Shown: positions 23,102 to 31,635, counted from the first letter of the stretch. The stretch is 64,000 bases of DNA from Acidovorax sp. HDW3 (GCF_011303755.1 NZ_CP049885.1:2338001-2402000), one strand, 5' to 3'. Made by a program: numbers and translations. The notes: a model not told the origin generated them from the letters alone.

Positions 23102-24874
23102 TCAAACCCTCTGCGCCGCCAGCCAGCCGCGCAAGCTGTTGATAAAGGCCCAGTCCTGCACACGCGGCACATCTTCGAGGCGCACAACGCCTTCTTGCAC
23201 CCGCCCGCTAGCGAGCGCCTGCGCCCGCCCCACCCCCGGAAGCAAACCACAGGACAGTGCTGGAGTGAGCCAACGGCCATCGAGCAGCGCAGCGATGTTG
23301 CCAAAGGTGGTTTCGGTGATTTCGCCGGCGCTGTTGTAGAGGATGGTGTCGAACACGCCGCTGCCCGGCGCGGGCGCAAAGGCGGCGTAATGCGCGCGCC
23401 GCGTGGTCTTGAAGCGCACCCATTCACTGTGCGCCAGGGCCAGCGGCGCTGCAGCCAGGGCCAGGCGCACGGGCGTGGACGTGGCGGCCAGGGGCTGGAC
23501 CTCGACCTGGAACTGCCCCTGCGCCTGCAGCTGCAGGCGCACGCGCCACAGCCCCTGGGGGTGCTGCTGCGCCAGGGCGTCGAGTTGTTGCTGCACTGCT
23601 GGCATGGCCAGCGGATAAGCAAAATGCGCCGCCGCCGCGCTCAGGCGTACCAGGTGCGCCTGCAAGTGGCGGTAGCAGCCCACCTCCAGCGCCAGGGTTT
23701 CAAGCAGTGCAAAAGGGGCACGCGCGCGCTCCAGGAAAGCCTGTTTGGCCTGCCATTCGCGCCATTCGGCGTCGCTGTCGGCCCCCCAGACGATGCCGCT
23801 GCCAATGCCCGCCTGCAGCGCCGTGCCCTGCAGCTGCAGGGTGCGGATAGGCACGTTGAACGTGGCGTCGAACGTGCCGGCGCCGCGCTCGGGCGTGGGC
23901 CGCAGCAGGCCGAGCGCACCGCAGTACAGGCCACGCGGTGCGGTTTCGAGCGCGGCAATGGCGCGCATGGCCTGCACCTTGGGCGCGCCGGTGACCGAGC
24001 CACAGGGAAACAGCGCCGCGAACACGTCCCACAGCCGGGTACCGACGCGCGTGTGCGCCTGCACGTCCGATGTCATCTGCCAGACCGTGGCCAGGGCCTC
24101 GGTGTGGAACAGGCGCGGCACCTGCACGCTGTACGGCTGGGCGATGCGCGCCAGGTCGTTGCGCAGCAAGTCAACAATCATGACGTTCTCCGCCCGCTCC
24201 TTGGGCGCCGTGCGCAGCTGCGCCGCCTGGGCGGCATCGCTGGCCGCATCGGCGCCGCGTGCAGCCGTGCCCTTCATCGGGCGCGTGAGGATGGCGCCGC
24301 TGCCGTCCACCCCGGCCTGCCAGTGAAAGAACAGCTCGGGCGACACCGACAGCCATTGCCGCCCCGCACCGCAGTCGATGTGCGCAGCGTAGCCCCCGGG
24401 CTGGGCCTGCTGCAGGGCAGCAAACAGGGCCTGCGGCGCACCCGCGAGCTGCCCCTGCAAGCGCCCGGTGTAGTTGACCTGGTAGTAGGCGCCGGCGGCA
24501 ATGCCTTGCTGGATGTGCGCCAGGGCGGCGTCAAAGTCGGCGCGCAGGGGTTGCGCCAGCCAATCGACCTCGGCGCTGGCGGCGTGCGGCACCTGCGGCC
24601 AGGGCTGGGGCTCGTCATAGACGGCAAACCAAGCCAGGGGCTGGCCCGGCTGCGGCGCCTGCACCTGCAGCGCGGCGTCGAACGCGGGCGCCGCCTCGTA
24701 GCACAGGCCGCCCAGCACCCAGGCACCGGCGCGGGCGGCGGCCTCGGCAGCGTCGATGACGGCGCGCAGCTCCCCCAACTGCGTGGCCTCGAACGTCTGG
24801 CGCGCAGTACCAAAGGCCCAGCGCAAACGCGGCGCTGCCGCACCCAGGGGCGAAGAAAAATCAAGCAAGGACAT
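23102..24874 (-). CDS. pabB: Aminodeoxychorismate synthase component I fused to aminodeoxychorismate lyase
   Basis: This bifunctional folate enzyme has 590 residues. The N-terminal PabB part (about 1-370) turns chorismate plus ammonia into aminodeoxychorismate, with YYQVNYTGRL, SPELFF, RPMKGTAARG, ENVMIVDLLRNDL and PCGSVTGAPKVQAM. The C-terminal part (about 375-590) is a class IV PLP fold like PabC, which splits off pyruvate to give p-aminobenzoate, with FKTTRRAHY (PLP Lys), GEITETTFGNIAALLDGRWLTP and LLPGVGRA. Such PabB-PabC fusions are common in beta-proteobacteria. The start is ATG 24874 (MSLLDFSSPL); an ATG 11 codons upstream is less likely. The glutamine amidotransferase PabA is not adjacent. 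Confidence 0.93.
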   Translation of the reverse strand: MSLLDFSSPLGAAAPRLRWAFGTARQTFEATQLGELRAVIDAAEAAARAGAWVLGGLCYEAAPAFDAALQVQAPQPGQPLAWFAVYDEPQPWPQVPHAASAEVDWLAQPLRADFDAALAHIQQGIAAGAYYQVNYTGRLQGQLAGAPQALFAALQQAQPGGYAAHIDCGAGRQWLSVSPELFFHWQAGVDGSGAILTRPMKGTAARGADAASDAAQAAQLRTAPKERAENVMIVDLLRNDLARIAQPYSVQVPRLFHTEALATVWQMTSDVQAHTRVGTRLWDVFAALFPCGSVTGAPKVQAMRAIAALETAPRGLYCGALGLLRPTPERGAGTFDATFNVPIRTLQLQGTALQAGIGSGIVWGADSDAEWREWQAKQAFLERARAPFALLETLALEVGCYRHLQAHLVRLSAAAAHFAYPLAMPAVQQQLDALAQQHPQGLWRVRLQLQAQGQFQVEVQPLAATSTPVRLALAAAPLALAHSEWVRFKTTRRAHYAAFAPAPGSGVFDTILYNSAGEITETTFGNIAALLDGRWLTPALSCGLLPGVGRAQALASGRVQEGVVRLEDVPRVQDWAFINSLRGWLAAQRV

Positions 24875-25173
24875 CACGACAGACCCAAAACCCGGGGTAT
24901 GCAACACAATTTACACACCCTGCTAATCCATGAAAACACCAATGCCAGCACACCTAGAGGCCTGCGTCTACTCTTTGCCGCCGCCTTGTGGCTGCTTCGA
25001 GCGGCATCTTCCGCCAATTGGCGCCATTGCAGACTGGCACCACCGCTGACGGCAGGCACGATTGTTGCGCCAATGTCGCAGCCGGAGGAAGACACCGTGT
25101 TAGCGCCATTGTCAAGCCCTTGCACCGTGCCCTAACGTGACGCCTTTCCTTTTTCTCTCTCAGGAGTTGCTCA

Positions 25174-26310
25174 ATGAAGATGTCGCGCAAGTTGTTGATC
25201 GCCGCCGCAGTGGCTGGCATGGGTTCGGCGGTGATGGCGCAGGAGCAAATCGTCAAGATCGGCCACATCGGCCCCGTCTCTGGCCCCCAGGCCCACTTCG
25301 GCAAGGACGACGAAAACGGCGTGCGCATGGCGATTGAAGACCTCAACGCCAAGGGCATGGAAATCGCCGGCAAGAAGGTCAAATTCCAGCTCGTGGCCGA
25401 AGACGACGCCGCCGACCCCAAGCAGGGCACGGCCGCCTCGCAAAAGCTGTGCGACGACAAGGTCGCCGGCGCCGTCACCTTTGTGAACTCGGGCGTGGCC
25501 ATTCCCTCATCCAAGGTGTTCCACGACTGTGGCATCCCCATGATCACGGGCGCAGCCACCAACCCCGAACTGACCAAACCGGGCTGGGACACCACGTACC
25601 GCGTCATCGCCAACGACAACGCCCTGGGCGCCGCCCTGGCCAACTACACGGCCCATGTGCTCAAGCTCAAGAACGTCGCCATCATCGACGACCGCACCGC
25701 CTACGGCCAGGGCCTGGCCAGTGTCTATAAGAAAGACGCGGAAAAGCTGGGCGTGAAAGTCGTGGCCAGCGAGTTCACCAACGATAAGGCCACCGACTTC
25801 ATGGCCATCCTGACCTCCATCAAGGCCAAGAAGCCCGAAGCCATCTTCTACGGCGGCATGTACGGCCAGGCCGGCCCCATGCTGCGCCAGATGGCCCAGC
25901 TGGGCATGAACGACGTCAAGCTCTTTGGCGGCGACGGCATCTGCGTGCTGGAGCTGGCCAAGGTGGCCGCCGGCGCCAAGACGCTGGAGAACGTGGTCTG
26001 CGCCGACGGTGGTGCCTCCATTGCCAAGATGCCCGGCGGCATCGAGTGGAAAAAGCGCTACGACGCCAAGTACCCCGGCCAGTTCCAGGTCTACAGCCCC
26101 TACTTCTACGACGGCGTGATGCTGCTGGCCGATGCCATGAAGCGCGCCAATTCGTGGGATCCGAAGGTGTACATCCCCTTCCTGCAAAAGGCCGACTACC
26201 AGGGCGTGACCTCGCGCATCCAGTTCGAGAAGAACGGCGAGATGAAGAACCCGACCTACACCCTGAGCAAGTTCGTTAACGGCGACAAAGTGGCGATCGA
26301 CCTCAAATAA
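25174..26310 (+). CDS. Branched-chain amino acid ABC transporter, periplasmic binding protein (LivJ/LivK-like)
   Basis: This 378-residue periplasmic solute-binding protein has an N-terminal Sec signal peptide (KLLIAAAVAGMGSAVMAQ), then the Peripla_BP_6 fold: IVKIGHIGPVSGPQAHFGKDDENG, the LVAEDDAADPKQGTAASQKL segment, VAIIDDRTAYGQG and FYGGMYGQAGPMLRQMAQLG. It normally delivers Leu/Ile/Val or a related amide to LivHMGF permeases, none of which lies next to it. ATG 25174 follows CAGGAGTTGCTC. A bidirectional terminator follows. Codon use (AAG, GAC, CTG) suggests high expression. Substrate specificity cannot be read from sequence. Confidence 0.92.
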   Translation: MKMSRKLLIAAAVAGMGSAVMAQEQIVKIGHIGPVSGPQAHFGKDDENGVRMAIEDLNAKGMEIAGKKVKFQLVAEDDAADPKQGTAASQKLCDDKVAGAVTFVNSGVAIPSSKVFHDCGIPMITGAATNPELTKPGWDTTYRVIANDNALGAALANYTAHVLKLKNVAIIDDRTAYGQGLASVYKKDAEKLGVKVVASEFTNDKATDFMAILTSIKAKKPEAIFYGGMYGQAGPMLRQMAQLGMNDVKLFGGDGICVLELAKVAAGAKTLENVVCADGGASIAKMPGGIEWKKRYDAKYPGQFQVYSPYFYDGVMLLADAMKRANSWDPKVYIPFLQKADYQGVTSRIQFEKNGEMKNPTYTLSKFVNGDKVAIDLK

Positions 26311-26326
26311 GCTCCGGCTTGTGCAC

Positions 26327-26354
26327 AAAAAAACCCGCATTTGCGGGTTTTTTT
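26327..26354. terminator. Bidirectional intrinsic terminator
   Basis: AAAAAAACCCGCA, TT, TGCGGGTTTTTTT. It lies between the converging binding-protein and sco genes and can serve both. Confidence 0.9.
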
Positions 26355-26378
26355 GTTGTCTTTTTCAGCACCGCGCCG

Positions 26379-26987
26379 TCACGCTCCCTGGAGCAGCACA
26401 CGCGCATCCTCGGCCAACGCCGGCGCGCCGCTGCCGTAGCGGTGGTATACGCGCAGCCGACCCTGCGGGTCGTAGAGGTAGCTGCCAGCGGAGTGGTCCA
26501 TGGTGTAGCTGGTGGCGGTTTTGCCATCGACTTTTTTGTAGTACAGCTTGAAGTCCTTGGCGACAGCAGCGAGCTGCTCGGGCGTGCCGCGCAGGGCGAG
26601 AAAGCTCGGATCAAAGTTGGCCATATAGGCCTTGAGCACCTCGGGCGTATCGCGCTCGGGATCGACGGTGACGAAAATGCCCTGCAAGCGCTCGCCGTCC
26701 GCGCCCAGCAGCTGCTTGGCCTCGGCCAGCTCCTGCATCGAGGTCGGGCACACGTCCGGGCACTGGGTGTAGCCAAAGAAGACGATCACCACCTTGCCGT
26801 GAAAGTCCTGCAGGTGGCGCGGCTGGCCATTGTGGTCGGTCAGAGGCAGATCACGTGCGTAGTCGGCACCCGAAACATCCATGCCGCGAAACACCACCTT
26901 CTTCTCGGAACAGGCAGTCAAAAAGCCACCAGCGCCCGCCCACAGAGCGCCAGCAGCTATCAAAGTTATAGCATTGCGTTTATTCAT
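26379..26987 (-). CDS. SCO1/SenC family lipoprotein (cytochrome oxidase copper assembly)
   Basis: This 202-residue thioredoxin-fold protein delivers copper or acts as thiol reductant in CuA assembly of cytochrome c oxidase. Metal ligands are present: Cys76 and Cys80 in GYTQCPDVCP and His165 in YTMDHSAG. The N-terminus is a lipoprotein signal with lipobox FLTAC (Cys26), anchoring it to the periplasmic face. ATG 26987 is chosen over an ATG 5 codons upstream. Codons 4-13, the hydrophobic core of the signal, coincide with a partial interspersed-repeat copy. Cytochrome oxidase genes are not in the window. Confidence 0.92.
   Translation of the reverse strand: MNKRNAITLIAAGALWAGAGGFLTACSEKKVVFRGMDVSGADYARDLPLTDHNGQPRHLQDFHGKVVIVFFGYTQCPDVCPTSMQELAEAKQLLGADGERLQGIFVTVDPERDTPEVLKAYMANFDPSFLALRGTPEQLAAVAKDFKLYYKKVDGKTATSYTMDHSAGSYLYDPQGRLRVYHRYGSGAPALAEDARVLLQGA
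26943..26974 (+). repeat. Interspersed repeat, copy 7 (partial, inside sco signal peptide)
   Basis: GAGCGCCAGCAGCTATCAAAG followed by TTATAGCAT matches the 3' half of the family. On the minus strand it is translated as NAITLIAAGA within the lipoprotein signal peptide. Confidence 0.65.
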
Positions 26988-27092
26988 GCGTAAGCCATCC
27001 ACAGGCCAAAATCAAAGACTGCCACCGTACACCAAAGCCCCGGTGCCGGTGGCGCGGCATATCAAGGGAGCCGCGTTTGCATTCGAGGTTCC

Positions 27093-27974
27093 TCAGCGCT
27101 CGCGCAGCATGGCGCGCATGTCCTGCAGCGACACCGAGGTGCTGGCCTGCACCTTGGCGCGCGGCGCGGCCTTGAAGGCATGGCCGTAGATGACCTCGAA
27201 GGTAAGCGCAATCTGGCCATCCGAATCCATCAGCCGCTCCGTCATCGCCTGCTCCAGGCGCGCGCGCCAGGCCGGGGTGCGCAGGCCGGCAAAGCGCTGC
27301 GGGTGCAGGTTGATGCCCAGGCCGCGCAGCTCCTGCAGCGCCCGCGCGGCGCTGGCAAAGGTGAGGGTGATGCGCTCCATGTCCACCACCGGCTCGGCAA
27401 AACCGCTTTGCACCAGCATGTCGCCCCAGTCGTGCATATCGGTCAGCTCGTGGCCGCAGGGCGGGCAGTCCAGCGCCTGGTACAGCCAGCGCAGCTCGCG
27501 CAGCGTATCGGGGCCCAGGCAGGAAAACATCAAGAACCCATCGGTGGCGATGGCACGCTGCCAGCGTGCCAGCAGCGCCTGCGGCGCCGGCGCCATGTGC
27601 AGCAGCATGTTGGCCCAGAGCATCTGCACGCTCGTCGGCTCGGGCTCGGCAAAGCGCGCGGCGCTGGCGCGCCAGTGCGCCGGCGACCACCACTTGCTGC
27701 CCAGCGCCGCCTGCGCCGCCGCCAGGCGCTCGGGCGCTTCGTACACCGTGCAGGCCGCCTGCGGATAGCGCTCGGCAATCAGCGCGTGCACCTCCAGGCC
27801 GCCGCGCACCGGCTCCCAGTGGCACCAGGCGCTGGGCGGCTGGCGCATCCACTGCAAGCGCTCTTGCATCCGCCGCGCCACCTCCTCGTGCAGCCAGGGC
27901 GATTGCGCGGGCGCCACCGCCTGCCAGCGGGCAGCGGCGACGGGGTCCAGGGTGGGGGGCAGGGGTTCGGTCAT
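27093..27974 (-). CDS. SAM-dependent methyltransferase, BioC-like
   Basis: This 293-residue class I methyltransferase resembles the BioC malonyl-ACP O-methyltransferase group that primes pimelate synthesis for biotin. Visible features are VYEAPERLAAAQAAL (acidic end of strand 2), MLWANMLLHMAPAPQALLARWQRAI, the strand-4/5 segment GFLMFSCLGPDTLRELRWLY and DMHDWGDMLVQSGFAEPVVDMERITLTF, close to the BioC tail. The glycine-rich SAM motif I is weak (WEPVRGGLEVHAL), so true BioC function is uncertain. Biotin genes bioA-bioD lie 7 kb away. The start at ATG 27974 is 26 nt from the divergent comF start, so the two promoters must overlap. Confidence 0.7.
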   Translation of the reverse strand: MTEPLPPTLDPVAAARWQAVAPAQSPWLHEEVARRMQERLQWMRQPPSAWCHWEPVRGGLEVHALIAERYPQAACTVYEAPERLAAAQAALGSKWWSPAHWRASAARFAEPEPTSVQMLWANMLLHMAPAPQALLARWQRAIATDGFLMFSCLGPDTLRELRWLYQALDCPPCGHELTDMHDWGDMLVQSGFAEPVVDMERITLTFASAARALQELRGLGINLHPQRFAGLRTPAWRARLEQAMTERLMDSDGQIALTFEVIYGHAFKAAPRAKVQASTSVSLQDMRAMLRER

Positions 27975-27999
27975 CAGAGCCCGCGAGTATATTGAGGCC

Positions 28000-28704
28000 A
28001 TGCACCACCCATGGCTGACAGGGCTTTCGCAGGCACTGCACGCAGTGCCCAGCCAATGCGCCATCTGCCAGCGCTGGCCGGCCACGCGCCTGTGCCACGA
28101 CTGCGTGCAGCAGTTCGCGCCGCTGCAGCCACGCTGCCAGGGCTGCGCCCTGCCCCTGGCCGGCGGCGCGCCGTTGTGCGGCGCCTGCCTGCGCCAGCCG
28201 CTGGGGCTGGCGCGCTGCTGGGCCGGGGTGGATTACGCCTACCCCTGGGCCGACGTGCTCGCCGCCTTCAAATTCCACGGCGACCCGGGCTGGGCGCGCA
28301 GCCTGGTGCAGCTGCTGCGCAGCCTGCCGGGGGTCGAGCCGGCACTGGAGGACGCCGACCTGCTGCTGCCCATCCCGCTGGCGCCGGCACGCCTGCGCCA
28401 ACGCGGTTTCAACCAGGCCCTGCTGCTGGCCCGCGCCCTGGCGCCGCGCAAGGTGCAGCCCCAGGCCCTGCTGCGCCTGCACGCCACACCGGCGCAAAGC
28501 GGCCTGGCGCGCGCCCAGCGCCTGCGCAACCTGCGAGGCGCTTTCGCCGCCGAGCCCCTGCTGGTGCCGCAGCTCGTTGGCCGCCACCTGCTGCTGATCG
28601 ACGACGTCATGACCACCGGCGCCACCTTGCAGGCCGCCGCCGCCGTGCTGCACCAGGCGGGTGCGGCCCGCGTCAGCGCCCTGGTGCTGGCGCGCACGCC
28701 CTGA
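28000..28704 (+). CDS. comF: ComF family phosphoribosyltransferase-like protein
   Basis: This 234-residue protein has an N-terminal double zinc-ribbon (CAIC, CHDC, CQGC, CGAC cysteine pairs, about 20-75) and a C-terminal type I phosphoribosyltransferase domain with the PRPP motif LLIDDVMTTGATL near 197-209. QRGFNQALLLA is the family's RGFNQ motif. ComF/GntX proteins support DNA uptake and processing in naturally competent bacteria. The start is ATG 28000, 26 nt from the divergent methyltransferase gene, so 5' untranslated regions are very short. trmL follows directly. Confidence 0.92.
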   Translation: MHHPWLTGLSQALHAVPSQCAICQRWPATRLCHDCVQQFAPLQPRCQGCALPLAGGAPLCGACLRQPLGLARCWAGVDYAYPWADVLAAFKFHGDPGWARSLVQLLRSLPGVEPALEDADLLLPIPLAPARLRQRGFNQALLLARALAPRKVQPQALLRLHATPAQSGLARAQRLRNLRGAFAAEPLLVPQLVGRHLLLIDDVMTTGATLQAAAAVLHQAGAARVSALVLARTP

Positions 28705-28726
28705 AATGGCAACGAAAATACGCGCC

Positions 28727-29215
28727 ATGTTCCATATCGTCCTGGTCGAGCCCGAAATCCCGCCGAACACCGGCAACATCATCCGCCTGGCCGCCAACAC
28801 CGGCTGCACCCTGCACCTGATCGAGCCCCTGGGCTTTTCCATGGAGGATCGGCTCATGCGCCGCGCCGGGCTCGATTACCACGAGTACGCCCCGGTGCAA
28901 CGCCACACCGACTGGGCCGCCTTCCTGGCGCAGCAGCAGCCCGACCCGGCGCGCCTGTTCGCCATGACCACGCGCGGCTCGGGCTCGGTCTATGAGCAAC
29001 GCTTTGCGCCCGGCGACTACTTCGTCTTTGGTGCCGAATCGCGCGGCCTGGCCCCCGCGCTGCGCGAGGCCTTCGCCCCCGCCCAGCGCCTGCGACTGCC
29101 GATGCGGCCCGAGCAGCGCAGCCTGAACCTGTCCAACGCCGTCGCCGTCACCGTGTTTGAAGCCTGGCGGCAAAACGGCTTTGGCGGGGCGGCCGACATA
29201 CCGGCGGCGGCCTGA
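28727..29215 (+). CDS. trmL: tRNA (cytidine/uridine-2'-O-)-methyltransferase TrmL
   Basis: This SPOUT-class knot methyltransferase modifies the 2'-OH of wobble position 34 in tRNA-Leu isoacceptors. The 162 residues have the family N-terminus MFHIVLVEPEIPPNTGNIIRLAANTG, then LHLIEPLGF, the SAM-knot region FVFGAESRGL near 107-116 and RSLNLSNAVAVTVFEAWRQ near 132-150. ATG 28727 gives the standard N-terminus. An in-frame ATG at 28706, 1 nt beyond the comF stop, would add seven residues and is possible, since neither start has a clear Shine-Dalgarno sequence. Confidence 0.93.
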   Translation: MFHIVLVEPEIPPNTGNIIRLAANTGCTLHLIEPLGFSMEDRLMRRAGLDYHEYAPVQRHTDWAAFLAQQQPDPARLFAMTTRGSGSVYEQRFAPGDYFVFGAESRGLAPALREAFAPAQRLRLPMRPEQRSLNLSNAVAVTVFEAWRQNGFGGAADIPAAA

Positions 29216-29276
29216 GATGCCCCTTGCATAATCTGCGCTTCCATTCACATCACTGGTAGGAAAGAGAGGCGTTGAT

Positions 29277-30260
29277 ATGCAGGGTTTTCTGAGTTTCCTG
29301 AGCACCATTTTCTGGCTTGCCCTGGCACTGCTGGCGGTGGCCGGATTTATTGCTTTACGCGCCTACAACGGCTTGCAGGCACAGGCGCAAACCATCAAGC
29401 AGCGCGCCTCCAATACCCAGGTGGCGATCAGCAAGAAGCTCTCGCTCATCAACCAGCTGATCGACGTCGTCAAGTCTTACCAGGAAGCCGAGCAGTTCAC
29501 CCACTTGAAAATATCAGCCGACGACAGCTCCAGTGCCATGACGGCGGCGTATCAGCAATCGGGCACCCTGCTGACCAATATTCGCGGCATGGCCGATCGC
29601 TTTCCGGAACTCAAGGCCGATGGGCAATATCACCGTCTGATCGACAGCATCCAAGGCTGCGAGGCAGAAATTCAAACCGCCCGCCAGTCATATAACGAAG
29701 CCGTGCGCATTTACAACACCACGCGCCTGAGTATTCCGACAGTGTTCGTAGCCCGCTTTCTGGGTTTTGGCGAGGCTCCGTATCTGGAGTTCGATCACAC
29801 CGGTGTCGCCCCCACCACCCTCAAAGAATTCAAAACCGACGATGGCGAGCGCCTGCAGCAGCTGCTTTCGGGCGCTGGCAATCGCCTGGTGCAATCATCC
29901 AAATCCCTGGCCCAGCACACGGCCAAGGCCGGCCAGGCGCTGCAAGAACGCCTGAACGACGGCATCGCCCGCAGCAACGCGCCACTGGCCCCCATGCCCG
30001 CCGCCGAGGCCACGGTCACCGACCTGCACCCGGCACAGCTGCCAGCCCAATACTTTTACCTCGAGCCCAACGGCGTGCCCTGCGGCCCGGAAACCCTGGC
30101 CCGCATCCAGGCCATGCAGCAAGCTAGTGAACTCAGTTCCGATCTGCAGATCGCCCAGGTCGGCACACAAACCTGGATTCCAATGCCCAAGACCAGCGCT
30201 GCTCCCACGCCGGCAGCGTCCGGTGCCGAGCCACCCCAGGCGGGCGCAGCACCAGCCTGA
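29277..30260 (+). CDS. LemA family protein with C-terminal GYF_2-like domain
   Basis: This 327-residue protein starts with one membrane helix (about 8-28). The LemA helical bundle follows, with LRAYNGLQAQAQTIKQRASN, NQLIDVVKSY and YNEAVRIYNTTRLSIPTVFVARFLGF (about 28-175), longer than a minimal LemA (about 180-200 residues). Residues 258-303 (QYFYLEPNGVPCGPETLARIQ...GTQTWIPM) have the YY..NG...GP....L.....W.P pattern of the GYF_2 (DUF4339) domain, a presumed peptide-binding module. The end is Ala/Pro-rich. LemA proteins have no settled function. ATG 29277 follows AGGAAAGAGAGGCG; TATAAT-like CATAAT lies upstream near 29227. I know LemA-GYF_2 fusions only loosely. Confidence 0.8.
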   Translation: MQGFLSFLSTIFWLALALLAVAGFIALRAYNGLQAQAQTIKQRASNTQVAISKKLSLINQLIDVVKSYQEAEQFTHLKISADDSSSAMTAAYQQSGTLLTNIRGMADRFPELKADGQYHRLIDSIQGCEAEIQTARQSYNEAVRIYNTTRLSIPTVFVARFLGFGEAPYLEFDHTGVAPTTLKEFKTDDGERLQQLLSGAGNRLVQSSKSLAQHTAKAGQALQERLNDGIARSNAPLAPMPAAEATVTDLHPAQLPAQYFYLEPNGVPCGPETLARIQAMQQASELSSDLQIAQVGTQTWIPMPKTSAAPTPAASGAEPPQAGAAPA

Positions 30261-30265
30261 CAGAT

Positions 30266-30883
30266 TCACGCATCGAGCCACTGCAGCAGCCCCTGCCACT
30301 GCGCCACATCAGCGGCGACGCGGCCCGGGGGCTCGTCGAACAGGCTGCGGCCCTGTTCGGCCAGGCGCACGTAGGTTTGCGTGCTGCGCAGGCCGGCGAG
30401 CAGCGGCAAGCCGGTGGCGGCGACAAAGTCCTGCAGCGCCGCCGCTGCCAGGGTGCGCGGGTTCACGCGCATTCCCACCAGGCCGATGGCCACCTGGCGC
30501 GCGCCGCGCTGCTGGCGCAGTTCGGCCAGGAAGCCGTGCGTGGCCGCCATGTCAAAACGCCCGGGCTGCAGCGGCACGATGAGCTTGTCGGCGCTGCGCA
30601 GCAAATCGCCCAGGCGCCAGCCATGGGCTCCGGCCGGGGTGTCGATGACGACGTGGCTCGCGCCCGCCGGTGGGCGGGTGAGAAAGTCGGGCTGCAGCTC
30701 CCAGCGGCCGATGGCCGGCAGGCTGGCCGGGCGCTGCGCCAGCCAGCCGCTGGCGGACTGCTGGCGGTCGCTGTCGCCCAGCAGCACGGCGTGGCCGCAA
30801 TGGGCCCAGTAGCCGGCGATCTGCGTGGCCAGGGTGGATTTTCCGACGCCGCCCTTGGGCTGGGCGACCACGACGACGGGCAT
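30266..30883 (-). CDS. ParA/MinD-like ATPase (orphan)
   Basis: This 205-residue deviant-Walker P-loop ATPase has QPKGGVGKSTLATQIAG (8-24), the switch-like HVVIDTPAGAHG near 79-90, and LIVPLQPGRFDMAAT near 99-113. It is shorter than chromosomal ParA (about 260) and has no ParB partner or parS site nearby, so it belongs to the orphan ParA/MipZ-like group that places cellular machinery or regulates envelope processes. The Shine-Dalgarno AAGGAG lies 7 nt before ATG 30883. It converges with the LemA gene with 5 nt between stops. Confidence 0.85.
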   Translation of the reverse strand: MPVVVVAQPKGGVGKSTLATQIAGYWAHCGHAVLLGDSDRQQSASGWLAQRPASLPAIGRWELQPDFLTRPPAGASHVVIDTPAGAHGWRLGDLLRSADKLIVPLQPGRFDMAATHGFLAELRQQRGARQVAIGLVGMRVNPRTLAAAALQDFVAATGLPLLAGLRSTQTYVRLAEQGRSLFDEPPGRVAADVAQWQGLLQWLDA

Positions 30884-30950
30884 GGGGCACTCCTTTGCGA
30901 AAACGGTGTTTGTAGCCGCTGCAGCCTGCGTGCGCCTGACAGCCCCCAGG

Positions 30951-31586
30951 TCAGGCCGCCGGACTGCGCCGCACGAAGAACAGACCGGCGCCGACGGCCA
31001 TCAGCAGGCCGCCGAAGAGGCGATTTTGCAGCCGCAGCGCACGGCTGCTGCGCAGCAGGCGGCGCAGGGCACTGGCGCCAGCGGCGTAGCCGTGCATGAC
31101 GCAGACGTCAACCGCCACCAGGGTCGCGCCCATCACCAGCAGCTGCGGCCACAGCGCGCGCCCGGGCTGCATGAACTGTGGCAGCACCGCCACCATGAAG
31201 ATGATGCCCTTGGGGTTGGTGGCGTTGGTCAAAAAGCCCGTCAGGCAGCGCCGGCGCCAGGGCAGGGGCGTGGCAGCGGCGGCGCCGGCCAGGGGGGCGG
31301 CGGCATCAGCGCGCCACTGCTGCCAGCCGAGGTAGATGAGGTAGAGCGCGCCCAGCACCTTGACGATGGCAAACCCGGTCTCCGACGCCAGCAGCAGCGA
31401 GCCCAGGCCGGCACCAGCGATCACCAAAATGGTCAACAGCCCCAGCTGCAGCCCGAGGATGGTGGCGCTGGCGGCGCGCACGCCATAGGCCAGGCCATGG
31501 CTCATGCTGAGCACGGCGCCCGAACCGGGCGAAATGGCGATCAGGCAGGCGGCGGCAAAAAACGCCAGCCAGGTGGACAGATCCAT
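30951..31586 (-). CDS. LysE/RhtB family amino-acid exporter
   Basis: This 211-residue inner-membrane protein has five to six hydrophobic helices. The family signature SPGSGAVLSMSHGLAYGVRAA (about 19-39) is clear, followed by LYLIYLGWQQW and GFLTNATNPKGIIFMVAVLPQF near 118-139, typical of RhtB-type homoserine/threonine exporters. ATG 31586 (MDLSTWLAFF) is chosen over an ATG 11 codons upstream because the family starts this way and GGGAG precedes it. It reads in the same direction as the ParA-like gene, 67 nt apart. Confidence 0.9.
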   Translation of the reverse strand: MDLSTWLAFFAAACLIAISPGSGAVLSMSHGLAYGVRAASATILGLQLGLLTILVIAGAGLGSLLLASETGFAIVKVLGALYLIYLGWQQWRADAAAPLAGAAAATPLPWRRRCLTGFLTNATNPKGIIFMVAVLPQFMQPGRALWPQLLVMGATLVAVDVCVMHGYAAGASALRRLLRSSRALRLQNRLFGGLLMAVGAGLFFVRRSPAA

Positions 31587-31635
31587 GGCAGCGGGCTCCC
31601 CCAATTGGAAAGTATGCATATTAAGTGCAAAAAAT

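Noticed and set aside
24899-25135. Small plus-strand ORF upstream of the binding-protein gene (about 78 codons, starts MQHNLHTL)
   Set aside because: No Shine-Dalgarno sequence, no similarity, and it fills the promoter region of a highly expressed gene.
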